A stretch of 64,000 nucleotides of DNA from Melanopsichium pennsylvanicum (lineage: Eukaryota > Basidiomycota > Ustilaginomycetes > Ustilaginales), in assembly GCA_900208305.1 (NCBI GenBank), contig OAPG01000014.1, positions 248,001 to 312,000 of the forward strand. The letters are read 5' to 3'. Below are positions 18,888 through 29,638 of this stretch, one piece after another (within the stretch, counting starts at the first letter, position 1; every line of letters starts with the position of its first letter). The position numbers were made by a program, and so were the translations under genes. Below the pieces are notes generated by a model. That model had not been told where the DNA came from. It made no database searches and worked only from the letters and a program-made list of their open reading frames with translations.

Positions 18888-20984
18888 ATGTCGCGCTTTT
18901 TCGGGCGACTATCTCGTACGCCTTCAACACATTCCATTAATTCACAAGCTTCCGCAGAGCCCCTCCCATCCAAGACATCCCAAATCCTCACCAAGCCTGC
19001 TCCTGGATGTACTCCCAAGCCTCCTGCCCCGCTCACTGCTCAGCAAGAGTCCAAGCTTGCCGAGCTAGAGAACTACATTCGCTCTTTTGCTTCCGAAAAT
19101 CCTCCAGCTCAAGATTACAAAAAGTGGGAGGAGAGATGGTTGAGCGAACACAATCTGTATCAGCGCTATCTCCGTGCGGCTAAGGGCGATCTCGAAAGTG
19201 CGAAGAAGAGGATCAAATCCACGCTTGATTGGAGGAGAAATTTTCGTCCAGATATCATCGCGCCTGGCAGCGTCTCTCACGAAGCAAAGACAGGCAAACA
19301 GGTGATTTCTGGATTCGACAATGAGGGCAGGCCGTTGATTTACCTTCGTCCGGCCAGGGAAAACACCTCTCCCAGCAACGATCAAGTGCGATACCTCGTC
19401 TGGACCTTGGAACGTGCCATCGATTTCATGCCGGAAGGTGTCGAGAATTATGCAATCATCATCGATTATAAGGGTGCTACTTCGCAGTCCAACCCTTCGC
19501 TCTCTACTGCTAGGGCGGTGGCCAACATTCTTCAAAATCACTATGTCGAGAGGTTAGGTCGCGCACTCGTAGTCAACGTGCCTTGGTTCATCAACGCTTT
19601 CTTTACCGCAATCACACCCTTCTTGGATCCCGTCACCAAAGACAAGACCCGTTTCAATGCCAATTTGGTCGATTTCGTGCCAAAAGAGCAGCTCGACGCA
19701 GAGCTTGCAGGCGGAAGGTATAACTACGAGTTTGACTTCAACACGTATTGGAACACGCTCATCGAAGTCGGAAATATCGCCGAGGATGGCACTCGTAGGA
19801 CGGATGGAAATGTTCAGGAGAAGAAAGATGTATCGCATGTAGAGCGCGAAGTGCATGGACAGAATACTGTGCAAGGAGCAGCAGTGCAGAAGCACGCTGA
19901 TGCCATCGCTGCCTCACAACTCACCGGTGAGGGGGCGACGATCGGCGTTGGTGCTGCTGCCGGTACTACCGCTGCTCTCGCCGTCGTTGGCGGTGCTGCA
20001 GGCGCAGATAGCGCCGCAGCCAACGGGAAGGGATCGACTGGTTACAAATACCTCCGGAACAGAACAGACTACGAAGAATTGCTGTCCAGATACGACACCT
20101 TCCTCTTTGACTGCGACGGCGTGCTCTGGTCCGGCGACGAGACGATTCCTAACGTCGTCTCGGTGCTGCAAAAGCTGCGGCAGCGAGGCAAATCCGTCAT
20201 CTTTGTCACCAACAATGCATCCAAATCTCGCCAGACCTACCTCAAGAAGTTTGCGGGTATGAATATCCAAGCGTCGCTTGACGAAGTCTTCTCCTCTTCC
20301 TATGCTTCCGCTGTGTACCTCAAAAAGGTGCTTGATTTCCCTGCTGATCGCAAGGTGTACGTTCTCGGCATGCACGGTATTGAGGAAGAGCTGGATGCAG
20401 AAGGAATTCTGCATGTCGGAGGAACAAACGAGCAAGATAACAAATTCCTTCCCGCCCTGGATTTTACGTCGCTTCAGAATGACGATGCGATCGACCCTAA
20501 AGTAGGTGCCGTTGTTTGCGGCTTCGACATGCACATGAGCTACATCAAGATCGCAAAGGCTTTCAAACACCTTACCCGACCCGGTTTTGACGGTCCTGTT
20601 GAAGCAAACGCTTCTGGTGGTGGATGCCATTTTATCTTGACAAACGACGACTCAACCTTCCCGGCAAAAGGCGGGCCTTGGCCGGGTGCAGGAAGTCTTT
20701 CGGCTCCACTCGTTTTCAGTACGAAACGAACTCCCACCATTGTCGGAAAACCGCACAAGCCTATGTTGGACTGCATTATTGCAACCAAGAATTTTGATCC
20801 CAAGCGCGCCATCATGGTTGGTGATAGGTTGAATACCGATATCGAATTTGCAAAGGCAGGAGGCATCGCAAGCATGCTCGTCTTGACAGGCATCTCCAAG
20901 AGGGACGAGATCGAGGGTCCTCATGCCAAGACCGTGCCCGATTACTTGATTGATAGTTTGGGAGATCTGGATGCTGTGCCATGA
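18888..20984 (+). CDS. SEC14/CRAL-TRIO domain fused to PHO13-type HAD phosphatase
   Basis: One uninterrupted ORF of 698 residues from ATG 18,888 (A at -3; MSRFFGRLSRTP). Residues about 85-290 are a SEC14-like phospholipid-transfer module: CRAL-TRIO N-terminal RYLRAAKGDLESAKKR, lipid-binding core AIIIDYKGATS, and VNVPWFINAFFTAITPFLD with the usual KTRF following. A Gly/Ala-rich linker (about 300-390) with a hydrophobic stretch follows. Residues about 398-698 are a class IIA HAD phosphatase like yeast Pho13/phosphoglycolate phosphatase: motif I FDCDGVLW (about 405), motif II VTNNAS (about 438), motif III Lys in GKPHKPM (about 621) and motif IV GDRLNTDIEF (about 643), all intact. Pho13 enzymes remove toxic metabolite side products such as 2-phosphoglycolate. 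Inference: a lipid-recruited phosphatase. No stop or splice signals split the halves. Confidence 0.88.
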   Translation: MSRFFGRLSRTPSTHSINSQASAEPLPSKTSQILTKPAPGCTPKPPAPLTAQQESKLAELENYIRSFASENPPAQDYKKWEERWLSEHNLYQRYLRAAKGDLESAKKRIKSTLDWRRNFRPDIIAPGSVSHEAKTGKQVISGFDNEGRPLIYLRPARENTSPSNDQVRYLVWTLERAIDFMPEGVENYAIIIDYKGATSQSNPSLSTARAVANILQNHYVERLGRALVVNVPWFINAFFTAITPFLDPVTKDKTRFNANLVDFVPKEQLDAELAGGRYNYEFDFNTYWNTLIEVGNIAEDGTRRTDGNVQEKKDVSHVEREVHGQNTVQGAAVQKHADAIAASQLTGEGATIGVGAAAGTTAALAVVGGAAGADSAAANGKGSTGYKYLRNRTDYEELLSRYDTFLFDCDGVLWSGDETIPNVVSVLQKLRQRGKSVIFVTNNASKSRQTYLKKFAGMNIQASLDEVFSSSYASAVYLKKVLDFPADRKVYVLGMHGIEEELDAEGILHVGGTNEQDNKFLPALDFTSLQNDDAIDPKVGAVVCGFDMHMSYIKIAKAFKHLTRPGFDGPVEANASGGGCHFILTNDDSTFPAKGGPWPGAGSLSAPLVFSTKRTPTIVGKPHKPMLDCIIATKNFDPKRAIMVGDRLNTDIEFAKAGGIASMLVLTGISKRDEIEGPHAKTVPDYLIDSLGDLDAVP

Positions 20985-23937
20985 AAATACGGCTTCTTTT
21001 GGTGGGTTTTGAACCATTCTGGATAGATTAGATGTTTTCCCTTTGAACCGTATTGAAAACAGGAGTCTTAAAGCTTGTGATGAGCAGGGGTATGATTGTG
21101 TTGAGCACTTCTGAAATGACATGTTAGCGCGAGCATGCAATCAATCGAGTTAAGCCAAACGCAAAAGTTTTGAACTTGAACAACTTGGTGCGCTCACTAA
21201 ACAGCTTTGTAGATCATCTTGACTGAATTTGGTCAATGAAAGATGGGCTTCGATCTCTATTTACGGCGTTGTAAGGTTGTGTGTAATCACGACTTCAAAG
21301 CTGCTGTGTTACCTATACAATTAACAAAGGTTCACACTTGCAAGATCAAGATCGAGAGACAGGCGATGGTTCGCGCAGCTTCATAAAGACCTTTTTCTGC
21401 TGTTCTCCAGCCGGATTCGGCGGAAGTTCGAGACGAAATACGCGCGTCACTGCAATTGTGGACAGAGTCTCTTATTATTATTATTATTTTATGCGAGCAC
21501 GAGGCTGGGAGCAATTTCATCGGTCTCATCGGTCGATCGGTTGGCAGCCTTGCTCTCAAATCCCCTTTGGCTTTGTTCTCGTGGCTTGGCCTTGTAGAAT
21601 TTGAACAAAAAGGTCATGATCAACGACATCCACCATGTAGGTGCGTGCGTAGTTCTGGGCGACACAAAGCTCAATGTGCGATAGACTGGTCATAGGAACC
21701 AACAAATGTAAACGTTTCCGTGTCAGGTAGGTACTCGTTCAACTCTGAAGCTGCTGCTGCTGGGAGACGACGCAATAGTTTCAACACTTGGTTTCCAAGG
21801 ACGCATGAACGGATGGGCGAAGAGAGAAAGATGGACTGTGAATATTTTTACTGTCGTCCTTTCCCGCACTGTGTTGCCAAGAAAGTAGAAAGAGACGGAC
21901 CTGCAACTGCGGTTTATTTGGGCTTCAAAGGTTCATATAAATTTGGATCTCACGCTAAAAAACGAGGCAGTCGTATAAGGTAGTAGTTTGAATTATTGTA
22001 ACTCTGTCTTTGTGTAGGTGGTGGTCGCTGCGTGATGAGTTGAATGCATCCATTCCCATGCATGCAGGCATCAAAGCCTCCATGGGACTGCATCATGGGA
22101 AAACAGCAGAAAGGCTCTCCGCTCAACCAGTTCTGTGAGTTGTGCAAAATATTCTCCGTCCATTGCGCCTCAGATCAAGTTCCCAAGCTACCACTTTGAA
22201 GCTCCGAAACACAAAAACATCATTAGATCATGCTTAATGAGCATGGTTCGCAGTTTCCTCATTTCCGGCTGTCTTCTGTTCTACACAACCCATGCATTTC
22301 TTTTGAATTGGTGTAGCAACCAGAATGCACTACTGTAGTGCACGCGATCGTGATGTGACGAGGGGAGCGAGCGAGCGATACATAGCTACAGTACATGTAC
22401 GAGTGTGATATTCGAATTCTGTTTTCAGGTGAAAAGGGCTTTGACCGTTTTGTGTCTGCATACGTTGGAGGCCGATTGCTTTTTAGAGAAGCGGCTAAGA
22501 ACGACTCATTTTCCGTCAGACCTTTCTGTGCATTTTTGCCTTTGACTCTGACAGATGGGCGAAAAGAGTAGCTGTCGATTTATGCGAGGCTGCTCCTTCC
22601 CTCCTTGCTGCAATTCCAAGTCTGTCTAGTTGAGTCAAGTTCCCTTTCTCTTCATTATTATTGATTTAAAAAAAAAAAAAAAACTCTCTTAGAAACCTCG
22701 CTTAGGGCTGGGTTGCTGAGGGAGAACTAAGCGAGGTTGGTTTCAACTCAGCTATCTGGGGACTGTACTTGACTGTACAACTATAGGCTCTCGTCGCCTG
22801 CCGTTGCCTCGTAGAACATCCTTCCTCAACCAGAGGCGGTAGCTGTCTCTCTGTTTCGACTATGATCTTTATCTGTATCAAAATTCCCCGCTCGTCAGTC
22901 TCTGGCTCCTCTTTGTCGATCCCTTTCCCTTCGTTGGGCCCTTGCGTCTCCTGCTGCTGCTGCTCATCAACAAGTGAAGTGATGCACTGATCCGCTCCAA
23001 TGAATCCAAACGACCCAAGCTCGCAAACATTTGATTCCCCGCTCAGTTCGTTGCCCCCCTCCCCACCCTCTTTTTATGGTCGTGTGAAGCATATTAATAT
23101 GTGACCAAGGAACACCTTTCAACGCAATTTGTATTAGCGATTCGTACGGCCCTTTTCAGAAAGATGAGCACAAACATGTTCTACTTTAGCAGTGAGAGGA
23201 GAGCGGACAAAGTGTATCATCAACCTGCAGCATTTGATGCGAGGTCTCGCTACCGCCTCGCCTACGTTGCGGCGGCTTTGGTGTGTGTGTGTGTGTGTGT
23301 GTGTGAAGGATAGCATTTATTTTCTTTACTCTTTGCTACCCCGCTCTTCTCCTAACGAATCATAGAACGGCGGAGCATGGGCAGTTGATATTCGTCCTCC
23401 CATGCTCTATGAGACACACAGAGAAACAGTGTGTGCGTGTGTGTGCATTGCCTGATCCTCGTTGCGCTCCTGTGTGCGAATCCTCTCTTTGGCTTCCTTA
23501 CGTGGTGTCAGTCCATCCGGTATCTGTCGTTGCCCAGCTTCCCCTTTCGTCGTCGCCATTCTATTGTCTTTCTACCTACTTTCTCTTCGACTCCATCCAT
23601 CCATCCATCCATCATATCCCCTCCCCTCCCCGACTCAACCGACTCGACCTTTCCCTAAACTTCTCACCATCCTCATCATTTCTTCATTCATCCATCCTAA
23701 ACCACGTTGCGACTCTGAGGTCGAGTCGTTGTACATCAGCCCAACAATTGCATCTTAATACCAGCAGGCTTTGAAGATCTATACTATATCGGTGGTTCAT
23801 CGTCAATCGCAGAGCCGCTCGAGATACCTTCTCACCAGCAACACCTCTTCTTCTCAGTAACATCTTCAACAGCCTTCTTCCAACCACATACTCTCTTTCT
23901 TCCATCACACACAGCGTGTGAATCGATTGTCAGTAAA
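20985..23937. other. Longest nuclear gene-free stretch, 2.95 kb
   Basis: No convincing gene on either strand. Contents: TTA run (about 21,472-21,486), AT-rich DNA, a poly-A (about 22,669-22,683) followed by a stem-loop (22,694-22,738), a GT microsatellite (about 23,280-23,305), a CATC/ATCC tetranucleotide run (about 23,593-23,614) and a long pyrimidine-rich leader up to the MARVEL-like gene. The size suggests an extended promoter or an unrecognised non-coding transcript. Confidence 0.5.
22694..22738. repeat. Inverted repeat, 12-bp perfect stem
   Basis: AACCTCGCTTAG (22,694-22,705) is repeated as its exact reverse complement at 22,727-22,738 with a 21-nt loop. A further GAAACC/GGTTTC match extends it with a bulge. 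It directly follows a poly-A tract. Confidence 0.8.
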
Positions 23938-25065
23938 ATGGGTCTCCCTCCACGTCGTTCTCTGACGGTCGCCGAACCGGCTCTTAATTCGGTCCCTGGC
24001 GCCCCGCATCCCAACATTATGCTCGTCATCCGTTTCCTTATCACTGGTCTCGTCTGTCTTCTCTCCCTCGCCACTGCCATCATCTGTATCCTCGTTGTGG
24101 ACTACTACAATTCGCACGATCCTATCATTCGTCCTTCTTGGGGCTCGCTCATCTTCCTCATCATCCTCGGTCTTTTAACTCCCATCATCTACTTTGGCTA
24201 TAATATCTTCTTGCCTTTGATGCCCTTCATCAACTATGGAGACTTCCTCTACAGTCTTTTCATGGTCAAGATCGAGCTTCTCCTTCAATTCGCCATGTGC
24301 GTTCTCTGGGTTTCGGGAGCGCTCGCCTACGCTTCTGATCTGAGAGGAAGGGAGAATTGTCAATTTGACGGTTATTGGCATTACCAAAAGCCAGACAATT
24401 TTGGTCACGTTTGCGACTTGATCAACTACGCTGTCGGAGTCGCTTACGCCACGTTTGGTGTACAGGTATTGCTGTTTGTCATTGAGGCGCTGTATGGCAT
24501 GTACATCTTCCTTTTCCTCGACCAAGAGTCGCTAAACGAGCCTCACTTTGAATGGGGTCGCCGAGCTTACAACTACGCTCAACAATCCAAGCACCAGCAA
24601 AGGCAGAGCGCTATTGGCCGCTCACCGGTTCGTGTTGCCCCCATTGGTGGCGTTAGTGCAGCTCCTGCTGCCGTGAGCTACAGAGATATCGGCAGACGCA
24701 GTCCGGGCTCTAGCTCTGCTGCGTCCAGTGCTGGTGTCGGCAGGAGAGGTGTTGCGTACAACGATCCCGAAATGGAATCCAGGGCCAGTGCACCTCTTTC
24801 GTTGGGTAGCAGAGGTAGGAGGGGCACAGCTTACGGTGGAATGCAGGAGGAGGATGAGGAATCTCAGATGGGCAGGCCAGTATCGCCACCTAGTTCGCAA
24901 GGTGAAATCGGAGGTGGGCCTCTGGCTGCAGCTGCGGCCGCGGGTGGTAAGGGTCGCGGGGCAACAAGCTCAAGGGGTGGTTCCAGGAGAGCAGGTAGCA
25001 GGAGAGGTCCGCTGTCTGATGAAGAGAGCGGTTGGCACTTGCGTGAAGAGGAGAGCGAACGATAA
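23938..25065 (+). CDS. Four-TM MARVEL-like membrane protein
   Basis: 375 residues, single exon. Four hydrophobic segments are visible at about residues 27-52, 66-90, 105-128 and 165-190, with a loop between TM3 and TM4 that carries the pair Cys141/Cys160 (GRENCQFDGYWH and FGHVCDLINY). That layout is the fungal MARVEL domain found in membrane-apposition and trafficking proteins. The cytosolic C-terminus (about 200-375) is Ser/Arg/Gly-rich with blocks such as GSRGRRGTAYGG and RGGSRRAGSRRG and repeated RSP/RR sites, probably disordered and phosphorylated. It has a long pyrimidine-rich leader. No precise function can be assigned. Confidence 0.75.
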   Translation: MGLPPRRSLTVAEPALNSVPGAPHPNIMLVIRFLITGLVCLLSLATAIICILVVDYYNSHDPIIRPSWGSLIFLIILGLLTPIIYFGYNIFLPLMPFINYGDFLYSLFMVKIELLLQFAMCVLWVSGALAYASDLRGRENCQFDGYWHYQKPDNFGHVCDLINYAVGVAYATFGVQVLLFVIEALYGMYIFLFLDQESLNEPHFEWGRRAYNYAQQSKHQQRQSAIGRSPVRVAPIGGVSAAPAAVSYRDIGRRSPGSSSAASSAGVGRRGVAYNDPEMESRASAPLSLGSRGRRGTAYGGMQEEDEESQMGRPVSPPSSQGEIGGGPLAAAAAAGGKGRGATSSRGGSRRAGSRRGPLSDEESGWHLREEESER

Positions 25066-25758
25066 ACATCGCTCTAAAACCATCCTACTACTCAGCTCCA
25101 ATTTGAACAATACCCGCTTCAATCATCACCATTTTACCAACACATACATACACTTTCGTTCTTCAAATTTCCATCCTCACATTCTCTATGTAATCTTCAG
25201 CATATCTGGCAAAGGTGCAGGACTCTTGCACGTTTCGTGCTTGTCCAGTCTCTCATCTGCCTTACTTGGCTCTACACTCTCTAGCACATACTTTTCATGA
25301 TCGCATATAATTCGCATCTCACTCACTCTTAGGCTTATTGCTCGTTCTTCGGTTTCACCACTACTATCACTTATTTTTTGGTCCCTTACTTTCTTTCTTT
25401 GTTTCAGCTATACTCTCTCATCGCGTGTTCGAATCGATATGTACTTCTGGTGATTCCCTGCTTGCTGCGTGTTTTTACCCGAGGTTGTGCATGTGACTGA
25501 TCAAGTGTCGAACTGCCAAAGTATGCAAGCCGAACAACCACACAATGCGAGAAGCAGCATTGCGGGATTAACATCGTGCGCACGCACGGTACAAAGGAGG
25601 ATCAGCTTTAGACGCCACGAAGAGGCATTAATTTTTTGTTTTTTGGTTTTCCTTTTGGCATTGATGCGGGGGTATCTTTGTCGTGACGCTGACTATCGTA
25701 ATGGGACAAGTGTGGAAGGTCAAGTCTGACGCTAGTAAATGTAGAATTTTGCGTTGTC
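25066..25758. other. Intergenic between convergent genes
   Basis: 3' flanks of the MARVEL-like and YJU2 genes; nothing else recognised. Confidence 0.5.
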
Positions 25759-26670
25759 TTATTTGTGCTTGCGAACAAGACCGAAAGCGTTCGGAGCGTT
25801 CTTCTTCTTCTTTGCTGCTGAGGCCGGGGCCGGGGCTGGCGCTGTTGACGGTGTCACGGAGGACGCTGTAGCAACAGCAGTGGCAGCAGCCTTCATTGCG
25901 AGTAAAGTGTGAACATCTGGCTCGGCCTCTGCCTCTTCATCCAGTTTCCTCTTCACCGTCACACCGTTTGCACTAGAGCCAGACACATCTAGCGCCTTAC
26001 CAAAGTACTTTCGAACAAGAACCTCATCCTCTTCTTCCGCCTTCTTCTGTTCTTCATCCTCCAAGCTCTTCTCCGTCAATACGCCCTTCGCTGATGGCCC
26101 GATGTCCTTGCTATGCAGCCTTGCTAGCACAACATCAGTGTCTACTCTCTCTAGTCTTGCATTTCTGGTCCTAATGTCTTGCAAAGCATCCAAGATTTCC
26201 ATCTCCCGCCTCGAATCCAAGGTCCTCGCCTCGAGCTGCTTCATCGGATCCCCCTCCATCTTTTCAAGCTTCTTCTCGAGCTTCTCTTCCTCCGTCTGAA
26301 GATTATCTTCTTCTTCTTCCCCCTTCTCCTCGTCCTTGGTTGGAACAAAATTTCTGCTCGCCCCATGCTCTGCTTGGTAATCCGCGTTCTTAGGATCGGT
26401 CTTGAATGTGATCTCTGCAGAGCATTGTGTGCACCTGATGTAAAAGCGAAAGATTTTGATGCCATAGTAGTCCTCGCCAACGACGAGCTCTTTACGAGCG
26501 TTGAACTTTTTGCCTTTATAAATGTATTCTCCGCACGAATTGCAACGCATGGAGAAGGGGGCCATCAATCGTACGGTCTGTTGAGCATCTTTGGGCGCTT
26601 TGCGACGCGGGATCTTGGAAGGGTCGAAGTCTGGTGGGTAATAATGGTTGAGGGCTTTACGGTCCGCCAT
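25759..26670 (-). CDS. YJU2: YJU2/CCDC94 pre-mRNA splicing factor
   Basis: 303 residues. Yju2 joins the spliceosome with the Prp19 complex and is needed for the first catalytic step. The N-terminus is strongly diagnostic: [69 protein letters not shown] and [11 protein letters not shown] (each quoted in part), with the CX2C pairs CNSC and CTQC for zinc. After that comes a charged coiled-coil (about 115-180) and an Ala/Pro-rich, lysine-rich tail ending FGLVRKHK. Start ATG 26,670 is chosen because homologues begin with M-[AS]-x-RK-x-LN at this point; the open frame upstream is leader. Confidence 0.95.
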   Translation of the reverse strand: MADRKALNHYYPPDFDPSKIPRRKAPKDAQQTVRLMAPFSMRCNSCGEYIYKGKKFNARKELVVGEDYYGIKIFRFYIRCTQCSAEITFKTDPKNADYQAEHGASRNFVPTKDEEKGEEEEDNLQTEEEKLEKKLEKMEGDPMKQLEARTLDSRREMEILDALQDIRTRNARLERVDTDVVLARLHSKDIGPSAKGVLTEKSLEDEEQKKAEEEDEVLVRKYFGKALDVSGSSANGVTVKRKLDEEAEAEPDVHTLLAMKAAATAVATASSVTPSTAPAPAPASAAKKKKNAPNAFGLVRKHK

Positions 26671-27080
26671 GTTGGAATTGGTGCGACACTGGCATGTGCC
26701 AAGATTGGAGGAAGAGTCGTTGTGGTGATGAAGAAAGTGCCAGATTAAGACGTCGTGATACAAGTCGTAATAAACATGCGTACCAAATATTGAGGCTGAG
26801 TTCGCATTCGGTGAACCCTGAGCCACAATCGGCGACCCGATTTACACAATTTTTCGTTTTCGTGGTATTTGAACAAAGACCAATCGGTTTTGAGCCAAGA
26901 TCGGGATGTAGGCGAGTGGAGGCAGCGAGTCTCAATTGCTCGTCATTCCATAGCTGTTCTCCATCTCCAGCCACTCTGTCCTGTCGAACTCCATCTTCAA
27001 GTACCGACGGTCTTCTCCTCATCAAATAAATCAACTGGAAATGAAATCATAGCATTGATCGTGAACTTACCCAGGCAGCC
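26671..27080. other. Divergent promoter between YJU2 and the F-box-like gene
   Basis: A 410-bp shared upstream region. No TATA or repeat stands out. Confidence 0.5.
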
Positions 27081-28577
27081 ATGGTGCCTGCTCCAACAAA
27101 GCTCAGTTCGGGCGCGAGCACGAAAAGGTCTGGCACTAAGCGTCTCGATTCTATCGCCACCTCTGGAGCCGCTGACGAGGCAACTTCTCGCCTCCGCAAT
27201 CTAGCTTCATCCCTACCTAGCGAGCTTATCACTTGTATCCTCGAATTTGCTGCTTCAACCGCGACAGACAACCTCGCTAAGCTAAACTTTCTCCGTCTAT
27301 CCAAGTACTACCACGATCGCCTCTCGCCCCTCGTCTTCTCCACAGTTACACTCTGCTCCGCTTCTACTATTAACGCCTTCGCAGCTCTGGTCAAGGGTAA
27401 TACAAAAATAGCTCGTCATGTCTGTCGTCTGTGGATTGGCCCGGACTCGTCCTCCTCGGACCTGATCACTGCCCTCTCGCCTCCGTCGTACAACGAAGCG
27501 GCGTACATTACACATATGCGCGAGCATGTACACGTCTCGGTCCGCACAATATTGCGCGCTTGTAGAAAGCTGAAAGACGTAGCGCTGGCGGGCGAGCTTC
27601 TTAGTATACATGCAGCGCACACATACGGTACCGCGTGTCAGCCGGTGAGGCTGACCAGTGTAAACCCACACAGCTTCGTGGGCGGATTCTCAGCTCCAAT
27701 ATTCAGGAAAGTGCGCGTGCTAAGAATCGTGGACACGAATCTAGCCTTCGAGGAGGCCGACGAGATTAGAACGCTCGCGGAGCTGGAGTGGCTGATCTGG
27801 AGTGCGCCAAAGGATTATGGAGACATCACAAGAGATAGCAATGTGCTACGGAGATTGTTGCAACGGCCTAGACGGCACTTCTCTGATTCTCAATTAGAAT
27901 CACTTCAACTGTACAATCAAACCCAAGAGATAGGAGACGGACAAGCACACGAAGGTATTATGCCGCACTTGGCAGAAGAAACGACAGCTTCTACGCTGGT
28001 GCAACAACCACCAGCACCCATCAATCCTCTTGACGAACTCTGGACGGACCTCTCAGCCCTGGAACTCAACGAAGGCCTTGCCCCCGCAAGACCCAGCAAG
28101 AATGACAAGTTTCGACGGCTTACCATACAAACTGCGCAAAAAAGATGCATCGAGTTCACAAGTCTTTTGGCCGAATCGTACCCTCTCTATTCACATCCAT
28201 TTTCACCCCTCGATCTTCCATCCCTGACTGACACCACGGGCGGGTTAGCCAGTGGACTCGACGCGACGTTCCAAGATCTTGAACGTGAATGGGACCCTGC
28301 TCTGAACGTCCCAACAATACACCCGACCGTGCTGTCTGGCATAGTGCTTGACGAGTGGGATGCCCTCCGAGATCTCATCAACAACGCCGGTGGGCAGTAT
28401 AGTAACCTCAGTATGTGGGACGAGGGCGAAGGAAGCGCGGTAGTCGACGCGGGGAATGCGTTGAAAAGACAGAGAAAAGTCTGGGAACAATTAAACGACG
28501 TTGCCCTCCCCGCTGCAGCGCTGCTGTCCTCAGAGCCTGGCTTCACTTCTCCGCATAGTGTGCAGGCACATGGCTGA
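27081..28577 (+). CDS. F-box-like protein
   Basis: 498 residues, single exon. Residues about 43-75 (LPSELITCILEFAA... LNFLRLSKYYHD) have the pattern of an F-box (LP.EL...I), which would bind SKP1 in an SCF ubiquitin ligase. The rest is helical with leucine-rich pieces (about 130-260: VRVLRIVDTNLAFEEADEIRTLAELEWLIWS) that look like degenerate LRR or substrate-binding sequence, and an acidic C-terminal half. Proteins of this build are numerous in smut fungi. No substrate can be inferred. Confidence 0.65.
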   Translation: MVPAPTKLSSGASTKRSGTKRLDSIATSGAADEATSRLRNLASSLPSELITCILEFAASTATDNLAKLNFLRLSKYYHDRLSPLVFSTVTLCSASTINAFAALVKGNTKIARHVCRLWIGPDSSSSDLITALSPPSYNEAAYITHMREHVHVSVRTILRACRKLKDVALAGELLSIHAAHTYGTACQPVRLTSVNPHSFVGGFSAPIFRKVRVLRIVDTNLAFEEADEIRTLAELEWLIWSAPKDYGDITRDSNVLRRLLQRPRRHFSDSQLESLQLYNQTQEIGDGQAHEGIMPHLAEETTASTLVQQPPAPINPLDELWTDLSALELNEGLAPARPSKNDKFRRLTIQTAQKRCIEFTSLLAESYPLYSHPFSPLDLPSLTDTTGGLASGLDATFQDLEREWDPALNVPTIHPTVLSGIVLDEWDALRDLINNAGGQYSNLSMWDEGEGSAVVDAGNALKRQRKVWEQLNDVALPAAALLSSEPGFTSPHSVQAHG

Positions 28578-29638
28578 TGACGTTTATAAGCAATTTTTTT
28601 TGGGCTGAATCTAGGAGCCAACGTAGTCTTTCACCGTTGCACTCCATACTTTGCACCCGCTTTTGCACACAGACAGTTGAAGTTTCAAATCATGTCCTAG
28701 AGGTTGCTATTGCTTGCAGTGGCAGAGGCAGATTTGTGGAGATTGAGAGACTGCGGCCTGCTTGTTAACAGAAAGTGTGGATCCCATCATTCCGGTTGGT
28801 CTTTGCCTTTTATTAGGGTTTGTGCCGGCCCCTGGCTTTGCGGATCAAGGCACAATCTTTCACAATCAAGCTGATGCTGTTGGAAGTAGCTGCGTCATCA
28901 GTTGTTGAATCATTGGTGCCCCTAGGATCTTCTATCACTGCCATGCTCAACAACAAGGGTTGCGTTGGGACCTTGTTGCACGTATTACTTAGTGTTGCTG
29001 AATAGCAACCGAGCTTTGTGCGCCCAATTAGTGATTGATCAACAACATTGAGAGATGTTGTTACTCGATTGGTGTGGCAATTTAGGCCATTATCTCTTAT
29101 AACAAGCTGTTGCATGCAAAGACAAAGAGTGGAAATCTAGCTGCATCTAAAAGCTTGCTCAGCCTCAATCGGCAAGAAGCTTTTGATTGGATCAAGGTGA
29201 ATTGGCTGTTCTACCATTTGCTTGACTATGAAAGAGTTTGCTTCATATTGCTGAGCCAACCAATCAGAGATCAGCTTCCCAAGTTTACAATGTACTTGCC
29301 ACACCTGAGAGATTGGTATGTTTTCCCTGTATGTCTTTGCTTGCAATAGAGACCTGGTGAGCAAACAATTCAGCAATGCTTTGATAGACCCTAACACACA
29401 AGCTCATTGTCCTGAAAAGCTGCAAATCAGGCAGTTCGCAGCATTTGCTGCATGGACATGTCTACAAATATTGAAGTTAAGATCTCTAAAGGACTCTTAT
29501 GACCTCCTCTTTGAACACACTTACTCTCAATGGTGCACATGTTCTGGATTGAATGCAGATGACTCTATGTGACAGTGCAATTTAGTCAATGTCAAAAAGC
29601 TGCCCAGTGGACAAGAGGTGGTGCACGTGATGATGGGA
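28578..29638. other. Gene-free, AT-richer stretch; possible decayed repeat
   Basis: About 1 kb between convergent genes. Base composition is more AT-rich than its flanks and open frames on both strands are short and interrupted. A decayed transposon is possible, but no transposase, reverse transcriptase or terminal repeat can be read. Confidence 0.35.
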
